From Ilumatobacteraceae bacterium (GTDB lineage Bacteria > Actinomycetota > Acidimicrobiia > Acidimicrobiales > Ilumatobacteraceae), in the NCBI GenBank assembly GCA_007122945.1, contig SKSP01000078.1:1-6650 (forward strand): 6,650 nt of DNA, written 5' to 3'. A program made the translations under genes and the position numbers. Of this stretch, positions 1 through 6,393 are shown one piece after another. Positions within the stretch are counted from its first letter, which is position 1. Every line of letters begins with the position of its first letter. The notes beneath the pieces are model-generated. The model saw nothing but the letters and a program-made list of their open reading frames with translations. It was not told where the DNA came from and made no database searches.

Positions 1-412
1 GGATCTCGTCGGCGAGCCGCCGCGCCGGGCCCTCGGCGCCCACCACCGGGCCGAGCCGCTCGACGCAGTCGGCGACCTCGGTCAGCGAGCGCGGTGCCGT
101 GACCCAGACCCGCACCCCGGCGTCGCGCAGCCGCTCGACGTCGGCTCGCCGGTTCTCCTCCTCGTTGGCGACCACCACGTCGGGTGCGAGGCCGACGATC
201 GCGGCCACGTCGGGGTTCTTCGTCCCTCGGACGCGCGCGGCATGGTCGAACGCGTGCGGCGGCTCGACGCACCACTCGGTGACCCCGACCAGGCGATCCG
301 CGAGACCCCACGACGCCAGGGTCTCGGAGATGCTCGGAACGAGGCTGACGATGCGCCGCGGCTCGTCGACGAGCTCGACGTGGTGACCGAGATCGTCGGG
401 CGCCCTCGTCAC
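1..412 (-). CDS. BtuF-like helical-backbone metal receptor (cobalamin-binding type), 3' end outside window
   Basis: The first 137 residues are visible; the C-terminus lies before base 1. The N-terminal half matches the periplasmic-binding fold of BtuF/FhuD-type receptors: a first beta strand and helix start (IVSLVPSISETL, residues 21-32), a VTEWC segment (44-48), a conserved GTKNPDVAAIVGLAPDVVVA block (63-82), NEEENRR (83-89), and a strand-helix repeat to residue 137. These receptors normally hand cobalamin or iron chelates to an ABC importer. The GTG start at 412-410 is forced, because an in-frame TGA sits at 421-419 and only CGT and GAC lie between. The protein therefore begins without a signal peptide or lipobox, unlike Gram-negative BtuF, so a cytoplasmic role or unusual export is possible. 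It lies 16 bases after the B12-dependent mutase on the same strand, with no clear Shine-Dalgarno, which suggests translational coupling. Cobalamin as ligand is inferred from family and neighbour. Confidence 0.82.
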   Translation of the reverse strand, partial: MTRAPDDLGHHVELVDEPRRIVSLVPSISETLASWGLADRLVGVTEWCVEPPHAFDHAARVRGTKNPDVAAIVGLAPDVVVANEEENRRADVERLRDAGVRVWVTAPRSLTEVADCVERLGPVVGAEGPARRLADEI

Positions 413-428
413 GTCACGTCACGTCACG

Positions 429-431
<3 letters not shown>
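407..431 (-). repeat. Five tandem TGACG units spanning stop and start codons
   Basis: On the minus strand TGACG occurs five times without interruption. The TGA of the first unit is the stop codon of the mutase. The junction of units four and five supplies the GTG start of the downstream receptor. Because the start lies at the far end of the array, gain or loss of a unit would change the distance between the two genes, not the receptor reading frame. Confidence 0.9.
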
Positions 432-2006
<1,575 letters not shown>

Positions 2007-2013
2007 GTCCCCG

Positions 2014-2019
2014 AGCGTA
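2014..2019 (-). promoter_or_regulatory. Probable -10 element for the mutase gene (TACGCT)
   Basis: TACGCT matches the actinobacterial TANNNT -10 pattern and is followed by a 7-base spacer, CGGGGAC, and then the mutase ATG. That distance would place the transcript start at or next to the start codon, giving a leaderless mRNA. No good -35 hexamer is visible, which is common for this promoter type. Confidence 0.5.
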
Positions 2020-2066
2020 GATCGCCGCAGCCGCGACGACCGCAGGCGGCAACACCCACCCCGGCG

Positions 2067-2113
2067 TTCGTGTCGGCACATGTCGCTGCCGACGCCGGAT
2101 GCGCCGACACGAA
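2067..2113 (-). terminator. Long hairpin between the Rid gene and the mutase gene, probable terminator
   Basis: An 11-base perfect inverted repeat (TTCGTGTCGGC at 2067-2077, GCCGACACGAA at 2103-2113) starts 6 bases after the Rid gene stop. The loop is 25 bases. A second, mutually exclusive hairpin uses GTCGGCA (2072-2078) with TGCCGAC (2087-2093) around an 8-base loop. No T-tract follows, so this would be a tractless actinobacterial-style terminator for the Rid transcript. It could instead be an operator or an intergenic repeat. Confidence 0.5.
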
Positions 2114-2119
2114 TCCCGT

Positions 2120-2509
2120 TCAGGCGGCGGCGACGACCGCGATCTCCATGCGCCACTCGGGCCGAGCGAGGGCGGGCACGGTGACGAGGGTCGAGGCGGC
2201 CCGATGGTCGCCGAGGAAGCGGTCGCGGGCGGCCATCACGTCGCCGAGCGGTTCGCCGACCACGGCGTAGGTGGTGACCGACACCACGTGGTGGGGGGCC
2301 ATCTCGGCCTCGGCGAGCATCGCGGAGATGTTCGACCACACGACCTCCGCCTGGTCACCGATCGCCTCGGGCACCGACCCGTCGGGCGCGATCGGGACCA
2401 CGCCGGAGGTGTGCAGCCAGCGGGTCGCACCCGTGGTGAGCACGGCGTGGGCGTAGTTGGCGGCCGGCGGGGCGATCGACGCCGGCGCGATCTGCTGGTT
2501 CTCGCTCAC
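2120..2509 (-). CDS. RidA/YjgF/UK114 (Rid) family protein lacking the usual catalytic Arg
   Basis: The 129-residue protein has the normal length and pattern of the trimeric Rid fold: HTSGVVPIAPDGSVPEAI (33-50), a helix DQAEVVWSNISAMLAEA (52-68), HHVVSVTTYAV (73-83) and a terminal strand around MEIAVVAAA (121-129). Canonical RidA hydrolyses reactive enamine/imine intermediates from PLP enzymes using an Arg in a PARS(C/T)-like segment. Here that segment reads HRAAST (102-107), with Ala105 where the Arg is expected, so classical imine deaminase activity is doubtful and membership of a non-archetypal Rid subgroup is more likely. The start is GTG at 2509. The sequence just upstream is C-rich with no Shine-Dalgarno, but a GACGAT hexamer lies 7 bases before it. 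The gene is divergent from the aldolase-like gene, with only 34 bases between start codons, so joint control is plausible. The substrate cannot be named. Confidence 0.88.
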   Translation of the reverse strand: MSENQQIAPASIAPPAANYAHAVLTTGATRWLHTSGVVPIAPDGSVPEAIGDQAEVVWSNISAMLAEAEMAPHHVVSVTTYAVVGEPLGDVMAARDRFLGDHRAASTLVTVPALARPEWRMEIAVVAAA

Positions 2510-2516
2510 CCGGGGG

Positions 2517-2522
2517 ATCGTC
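2517..2522 (-). promoter_or_regulatory. Weak -10-like element for the Rid gene (GACGAT)
   Basis: GACGAT keeps the two most conserved -10 positions (A2 and T6) and sits 7 bases before the GTG start, matching the spacing seen at the other gene starts here. It is a weak match alone. Its upstream region overlaps the oppositely directed promoter of the aldolase-like gene. Confidence 0.3.
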
Positions 2523-2531
2523 GCACATCGC

Positions 2532-2537
2532 TACCCT
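2532..2537 (+). promoter_or_regulatory. Probable -10 element for the aldolase-exporter operon (TACCCT)
   Basis: TACCCT fits TANNNT and is separated by GGGGGC (6 bases) from the ATG at 2544, implying a leaderless transcript. Its -35 region would fall around 2510, across the Rid start codon on the other strand, so polymerase binding for the two directions is probably mutually exclusive. Confidence 0.5.
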
Positions 2538-2543
2538 GGGGGC

Positions 2544-3365
2544 ATGGCCATGACCGAGACCGGGACCACCTCGCCGACGATCGACGGGATCGAGCTGACG
2601 CCCAAGCAGGTCGGGCTCGAGGGCCCACCCACGTTCGAGACCGTCGAGGACGAGCGCGCCCACCGCAAGGCGAAGTTGGCCGGGGCGCTGCGGGTCTTCG
2701 GCCGACTCGGCTTCGGCGAGGGCGTCGCCGGCCACATCACCGTGCGCGACCCCGAGTTCGGGGACCTGTTCTGGGTGAACCCGTTCGGGATGAGCTTCCG
2801 CCACATCCGCTCGAGCGATCTGATCCTCGTCAACCACGACGGCGACGTCGTCTACGGCTCGCACCCCGTCAACCAGGCGGCGTTCGTGCTGCACGCCGCG
2901 ATCCACGCGGCCCGTCCCGAGGTGAACGCGGCCGCCCACGCCCACTCGACGTACGGCAAGGCGTTCAGCTCGCTCGGCATCCCGCTCGCCCCACTGACCC
3001 AGGACGCCTGCGCGTTCTACGGCGACCACACGGTGATCGCCGAGCAGGGCGGTGCGGTGGTCTTCGAGGTGGAGGCCGGCCGCGAGTTCGCGTCGAAGTT
3101 CCCGACCGGCAAGGCCGCGATCCACCAGAACCACGGGCTGTTCACCGTCGGCGAGACCGTCGACGCCGCGGCGTTCTGGTTCATCACGATGGAGCGCAAC
3201 TGCCAGGCGCAGCTCGCGGCGATGGCGGCCGGCACCCCGATCGAGGTGCGCGACGACTACGCGCGCTACACGTTCGAGCAGACCGGCCACCCGATGGCGG
3301 GCTGGTTGCAGTTCCAGCCGCTGTGGCAGGAGATCTGCCGCACCGATCCCGAGCTGTTCGACTGA
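2544..3365 (+). CDS. Class II aldolase/adducin family protein
   Basis: The 273-residue protein carries the class II aldolase/adducin domain after a short N-terminal tail: a helix at 35-57, GHITVRDPEFGDLFWVNPFG (63-82), a DLILVNHDGDVVYG strand pair (92-105), AAAHAHS (129-135) and HQNHG (194-198). His132, His134 and His197 correspond to the three metal-binding histidines of L-fuculose-phosphate aldolase (His92, His94, His155). The catalytic/metal Glu73 of that enzyme falls, with the same 19-residue spacing, on Ala113. This is known in adducin-like members and suggests it is not a classical sugar-phosphate aldolase. It may be a decarboxylase-like or other lyase-like enzyme; the substrate is unknown. 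ATG 2544 is chosen because TACCCT lies 6 bases upstream; ATG 2550, with a G-run 7 bases before it, is the alternative. A transporter gene follows after 11 bases, so the pair is probably co-transcribed. Confidence 0.9.
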   Translation: MAMTETGTTSPTIDGIELTPKQVGLEGPPTFETVEDERAHRKAKLAGALRVFGRLGFGEGVAGHITVRDPEFGDLFWVNPFGMSFRHIRSSDLILVNHDGDVVYGSHPVNQAAFVLHAAIHAARPEVNAAAHAHSTYGKAFSSLGIPLAPLTQDACAFYGDHTVIAEQGGAVVFEVEAGREFASKFPTGKAAIHQNHGLFTVGETVDAAAFWFITMERNCQAQLAAMAAGTPIEVRDDYARYTFEQTGHPMAGWLQFQPLWQEICRTDPELFD

Positions 3366-3376
3366 CGGAACGCCGG

Positions 3377-4258
3377 GTGGCGCCGTCCCGCCCGGCCGTC
3401 GGCCGTTACCTCGACACCGCCACCCCCGAGGCGCTGTTCGTCCTGTCGGCGCTCAGCCAGTACGTCGGCGCGTCGATCGCCGTCACCCTCTTCGACCGGG
3501 TCGAGCCGCAGACCGTCGCCTGGTTCCGTGTGATCGGCGCGGCGATCGCACTGCTCGCCGTCTCCCCCGGGTTCCGGCGCGGGTGGACTCGCCGGCAGCT
3601 CGCCGCGGCGGCGATCTTCGGGATCGCGACCGCCCTGATGAACCTGTTCTTCTACCTCGGCATCGCCCGCATCGACCTCGGCAAGAGCGTGGCGATCGAG
3701 TTCATCGGCCCGATCGCGGTCGCCGCGGTGATGACGCGCACGCCCCGCAACGCGGTCGCCCTCCTGGTGGCGGTCGCCGGCGTGGTGACCCTCGGTGGCG
3801 TGGAGCTCGGGGAGAACACGCTCGGGCTCGTGTTCATCCTCGCCGCGTCCGCGATGTGGGCGGCCTACATCGTGGTCGGGACCCGCGTGGCGCAACTCGG
3901 TCGGGGCGTGGCCGGCCTCGGCGTCGGTCTCGCCATCGGGAGCGTGGCGATCGCGCCGATCGGCGCACCTTGGAGCGGGCCGGTCTGGGTGTCGCCGACG
4001 CTGCTCGTGCTGTGCCTGGCGACCGGTGTGTTCTCGAACGCGATCGGCTACGGCATCGACCAGTACGTGATGCGCCGGATCCCGATCCGCCGCTTCTCGG
4101 TGCTGCTCGCCCTGCTCCCGGTCACCGCCGTGTTCGTCGGCTGGGTGGCCCTCGACCAGCGACCGTCGATGCTCGATCTCGCCGGCATCGGCCTCGTGCT
4201 CGTCGGCGTCGCCCTGCAAGCGCGCGAGGTGGTCGTCGGCGTCCCCGAACCCGGCTGA
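3377..4258 (+). CDS. EamA/RhtA-type drug/metabolite transporter
   Basis: This 293-residue inner-membrane protein has about ten hydrophobic segments in two homologous halves, as in DMT-superfamily exporters. Clear segments lie near residues 19-38, 47-64, 74-95, 104-120, 124-141, 148-168, 177-195, 204-224, 239-259 and 265-283. The N-terminal ALSQYVGASIAVTLFD (25-40) and the loop VMRRIPIRRFSVLLALLP (231-248) resemble RhtA-like amino-acid exporters and the EamA domain, so export of an amino acid or small metabolite is likely, with unknown substrate. The GTG at 3377 is chosen because it directly precedes the first conserved segment and has a weak GGA ribosome-binding site 7 bases upstream; unlike the other genes it has no -10 hexamer there. 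It starts 11 bases after the aldolase-like gene, consistent with an operon. Transport of that enzyme's substrate or product is only inference. Confidence 0.9.
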   Translation: MAPSRPAVGRYLDTATPEALFVLSALSQYVGASIAVTLFDRVEPQTVAWFRVIGAAIALLAVSPGFRRGWTRRQLAAAAIFGIATALMNLFFYLGIARIDLGKSVAIEFIGPIAVAAVMTRTPRNAVALLVAVAGVVTLGGVELGENTLGLVFILAASAMWAAYIVVGTRVAQLGRGVAGLGVGLAIGSVAIAPIGAPWSGPVWVSPTLLVLCLATGVFSNAIGYGIDQYVMRRIPIRRFSVLLALLPVTAVFVGWVALDQRPSMLDLAGIGLVLVGVALQAREVVVGVPEPG

Positions 4259-4314
4259 CCCGAACCGTCCGCGCCGATCGACGGTTTCCGGCCGGTTCCG
4301 CCAGACGGTTCGGG
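4259..4314. terminator. Palindromic element copy 1, probable bidirectional terminator
   Basis: Perfect 11-base arms CCCGAACCGTC (4259-4269) and GACGGTTCGGG (4304-4314) start directly after the transporter stop codon. Inside lie a second copy of the distal arm (GACGGTT, 4280-4286) and the palindrome CCGGCCGG (4288-4295), so the proximal arm has two possible partners. It sits between convergent genes, fitting termination from both sides. There is no T-tract. Confidence 0.5.
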
Positions 4315-4377
4315 GGGCTCGCCTGGAACCGTCCGCGCCGATCGACGGTTTCCGGCCGGTTCCGCCAGACGGTTCGG
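4262..4377. repeat. Perfect 52-bp direct repeat, two copies in tandem
   Basis: Bases 4262-4313 and 4326-4377 are identical over 52 positions, separated by 12 unrelated bases. Together they fill almost the whole 122-base gap between two convergent genes. Each copy is internally palindromic (see the two terminator entries). Perfect identity in non-coding DNA points to recent duplication or to selection or conversion on structure. Confidence 0.95.
4326..4377. terminator. Palindromic element copy 2, probable terminator for the rhodanese-E1 gene
   Basis: Arms GAACCGTC (4326-4333) and GACGGTTC (4368-4375) enclose the same internal elements as copy 1; the outer arm extension of copy 1 is lost because base 4325 differs. 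It ends 3 bases before the stop codon of the minus-strand gene, so it is best placed to end that transcript. Confidence 0.45.
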
Positions 4378-4380
4378 TCG

Positions 4381-5544
4381 TCAGTGGGCGAGGCCGGGGG
4401 CGCAGAGGCCGTCGAGCTCCTGCACGACGATGCGGTCGCGGTTCTCCCACGTGACCTGGTTCGCCGGGTCGGGCTTCAGGTTGAACACCCGGAACTCCAT
4501 CTCGGTGGTGTCGACCGACAGGATCCGGCCGATCAACGGCTCACCGAGACCGAGCAGCACCTTGATCGTCTCCAGCGCCTGGATCGAGCCGATGATGCCG
4601 GGCAGCACGCCGAGCACGCCGGCCTCGGCGCAGCTCGGGGCGAGCTCGGCGGGTGGGGGCTCGGGCACCATGTCGCGGTACGTCGGCCCCTCGAGCGGGT
4701 GGAACACGCTGACCATGCCCTCGAAGCGGAAGATCGAGCCGTGCACCACCGGGATGCCGAGCTTCACGCTGGCGTCGTTGAGCAGGTACCGCGACGGGAA
4801 GTTGTCGGCACCGTCGACGATGACGTCGTACCCGGAGATGATGTCGACGATGTTGCTCGCGTCGAGACGGGTGTCGTAGGTGACGACGTCGACGTCGGGG
4901 TTGAGCGCGGTCAGCGTCTTCTTCGCCGAGTCGACCTTGCGGTCGCCGATGCGGTCGACGTTGTGGAGGATCTGGCGCTGCAGGTTGGACGAGTCGACCT
5001 CGTCCATGTCGACGATGCCGATCGTGCCCACGCCGGCCGCGGCGAGGTACAGCGCGGCGGGCGAGCCGAGGCCCCCGGCGCCGAGCATCAGTACCTTCGA
5101 CTCGAGCAGCTTGACCTGCCCCTCGACCCCGACCTCGGGCAGCAGCAGGTGCCGCTTGTAGCGATTGCTCTGCTCGGGGGTCAGCGTCGCGGGCTGCTTC
5201 CAGGGACGCCCCTCGTCCTTCCAGCGGCCGAACCCGCCGTCCATCGAGACGACGTCGGCGTACCCGAGCTCCTGCAGCGTGCGGGCGGCGAAGGCCGAGC
5301 GGACGCCGCCGGCGCAGTACACGACCACGGGCGCGGTCTTGTCGGTCAGGCGGTTCTCGACCTGGGCCTCGAGGTGCCCGCGCGGGATGTGGACGGCGTC
5401 GGGGAGGGCGCCCTCGTCGTACTCGTCGGGCTCACGCACGTCGAGTACGAGCGCACCGGCGGCGATGCGCTCGGCGGCACCGGCGGTGTCGACCTCGGAG
5501 ATCTCGGACTTGGCGGCGGCGAGGAGATCGCGGAACGTTGCCAT
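4381..5544 (-). CDS. moeB: Rhodanese-E1 fusion: MoeB/ThiF-like adenylyltransferase with N-terminal rhodanese domain
   Basis: The 387-residue protein has two domains. Residues 1-115 form a rhodanese domain: VLDVREPDEYDEGALPDAVH (33-52) and an active loop CAGGVRS with Cys77 as persulfide carrier. Residues 125-387 form an E1-like adenylyltransferase: RYKRHLLLPEVG (128-139), the nucleotide loop GAGGLG (155-160), DMDEVDSSNLQRQ (179-191), DGADNFPSRYLLND (244-257) and PSCAEAGVLG (303-312, Cys305). Such proteins adenylate the C-terminal Gly-Gly of ubiquitin-like sulfur carriers (MoaD, ThiS, CysO type) and pass sulfur to them. Domain order is the reverse of mycobacterial MoeZ and eukaryotic MOCS3/Uba4. 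The two zinc CxxC pairs of MoeB are absent (TYRD at 288-291, PANQVT at 360-365); the only other Cys is Cys381 in the tail. The carrier partner is not in the window, so the pathway is uncertain and the symbol is by family. ATG 5544 is supported by the domain start and a TAGGAT hexamer 7 bases upstream. Confidence 0.92.
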   Translation of the reverse strand: MATFRDLLAAAKSEISEVDTAGAAERIAAGALVLDVREPDEYDEGALPDAVHIPRGHLEAQVENRLTDKTAPVVVYCAGGVRSAFAARTLQELGYADVVSMDGGFGRWKDEGRPWKQPATLTPEQSNRYKRHLLLPEVGVEGQVKLLESKVLMLGAGGLGSPAALYLAAAGVGTIGIVDMDEVDSSNLQRQILHNVDRIGDRKVDSAKKTLTALNPDVDVVTYDTRLDASNIVDIISGYDVIVDGADNFPSRYLLNDASVKLGIPVVHGSIFRFEGMVSVFHPLEGPTYRDMVPEPPPAELAPSCAEAGVLGVLPGIIGSIQALETIKVLLGLGEPLIGRILSVDTTEMEFRVFNLKPDPANQVTWENRDRIVVQELDGLCAPGLAH

Positions 5545-5551
5545 GCCCCAA

Positions 5552-5557
5552 ATCCTA
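5552..5557 (-). promoter_or_regulatory. Probable -10 element for the rhodanese-E1 gene (TAGGAT)
   Basis: TAGGAT is a good TANNNT -10 match, separated from the ATG by TTGGGGC (7 bases), implying a leaderless transcript. It lies in the 32-base gap after the sirtuin stop, so this gene may have its own promoter while also being read through from the sirtuin. Confidence 0.55.
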
Positions 5558-5576
5558 CCGAACCGGTCGGGATTCG

Positions 5577-6350
5577 CTACCCGCCGATGCCCCCGCTGAC
5601 GATGGAGGGCAGGACCTCCGAGATCGAGCCGTTGACGACGACGTCGGCGTAGTGGTCCATCGCCGTCTCGTCGCCGTTCACGACGATCACCCGGGCCCCG
5701 GCCATCTTCGCTCGCGGGACGCAGTTCGCCGCCGGGTACACGCTCAACGTCGAGCCCACCGCGAGCAGCACGTCGCACTCCTCGCTCACCTGCATCGCCC
5801 GGTCGATCACCTCGGGCACCAACGCCTGGCCGAAGCTGATCGTGTCGCTCTTGATGATGCCGCCGCAGACGCGACAGGGCGGATCCTCCTCGCCGGCACG
5901 CACCCGGTCGAGCGTCTCTTGCATCGGTCGGCGGTCCTCGCACTCCCAGCAGCGGGTGAACCACACCGTGCCGTGCACCTCGATCACGCGGTCGGGGTCG
6001 TGCCCGGCCGCTTGGTGGAGACCGTCGATGTTCTGGGTGACGATCGCGTGCAGCGCACGACGCCGTTCCAGTTCGACGAGGGCGAGGTGGCCGGGGTTCG
6101 GCTCGGCCGTCCAGACCGGCGTGTCGAGGCGGTTCCGCCAGGCGAGCTTCCGGACCTCGGGGTCCGCGAGGTAGTGCTGGATGGTGGCCGTCTTCTCGGC
6201 GGCCGGGTTCTTCGTCCACAGGCCGTTGGGCCCGCGGAAGTCGGGGATCCGCGAGTCGGTCGAGATCCCCGCCCCGGTGAGCACGGTGATCCGATCGGCA
6301 TCGGCGATCATGCGGGCGGCGGAGGCGATCGCGGCGTGCAGTTCCGTCAT
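5577..6350 (-). CDS. Sirtuin (Sir2 family NAD-dependent protein deacylase)
   Basis: The 257-residue protein contains every landmark of an active sirtuin: VLTGAGISTDSRIPDFRG (23-40) and GLW (43-45) for NAD binding, TQNIDGLHQAAG (105-116), the catalytic His126 in EVHG, a zinc module with Cys134/Cys137 (CWEC) and Cys159/Cys162 (CRVC), ISFGQ (171-175), VGSTLSVYPAA (198-208) and VNGDETAMDHYADVVVNG (224-241). It should remove acetyl or other acyl groups from lysines, giving nicotinamide and O-acyl-ADP-ribose, in the cytoplasm. Targets are unknown; acyl-CoA enzymes are frequent sirtuin substrates, but nothing here shows a link to the mutase. The ATG at 6350 is taken as the start because it lies about 20 residues before the GAG motif and has CACAAT 6 bases upstream; a 72-residue in-frame extension is Ala/Pro/Ser-rich shadow sequence covering the divergent gene's signal peptide. 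Confidence 0.94.
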   Translation of the reverse strand: MTELHAAIASAARMIADADRITVLTGAGISTDSRIPDFRGPNGLWTKNPAAEKTATIQHYLADPEVRKLAWRNRLDTPVWTAEPNPGHLALVELERRRALHAIVTQNIDGLHQAAGHDPDRVIEVHGTVWFTRCWECEDRRPMQETLDRVRAGEEDPPCRVCGGIIKSDTISFGQALVPEVIDRAMQVSEECDVLLAVGSTLSVYPAANCVPRAKMAGARVIVVNGDETAMDHYADVVVNGSISEVLPSIVSGGIGG

Positions 6351-6356
6351 GCCCCG

Positions 6357-6362
6357 ATTGTG
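6357..6362 (-). promoter_or_regulatory. -10-like element for the sirtuin gene (CACAAT)
   Basis: CACAAT keeps A2 and T6 of the -10 consensus and is followed by CGGGGC (6 bases) and the ATG. The spacer resembles those of the rhodanese-E1 and aldolase-like genes. The match is weaker because the first T is missing. Confidence 0.35.
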
Positions 6363-6381
6363 CCCCATCGCGTCCGACGAC

Positions 6382-6387
6382 GAGACT
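6382..6387 (+). promoter_or_regulatory. Weak -10-like element for the right-end secreted-protein gene (GAGACT)
   Basis: GAGACT has A2 and T6 and lies 6 bases before the GTG at 6394. Alone it would be negligible; it is listed because its position matches the other gene starts and helps choose this GTG over an upstream ATG. Confidence 0.25.
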
Positions 6388-6393
6388 CGCGGC

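Noticed and set aside
2037..2042. Possible -35 box (CGGTCG on the minus strand) for the mutase promoter
   Set aside because: It does not resemble TTGACA and was found only by fixed-distance counting, so it is not supported.
2007..2339. 111-residue N-terminal extension of the mutase
   Set aside because: The extension crosses the Rid gene and the hairpin region and is Arg-rich without family similarity; mutase homology starts after ATG 2006.
4262..4377. CRISPR-like array
   Set aside because: There are only two copies, a 12-base interval instead of a spacer of about 30 or more bases, and no cas gene nearby.
3052..5652. Very long plus-strand open frame across several genes
   Set aside because: It overlaps the aldolase-like, exporter and rhodanese-E1 genes in another frame or strand, and its translation is Arg/Pro/Gly-rich with no domain. 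It is a shadow of high-GC codon bias.
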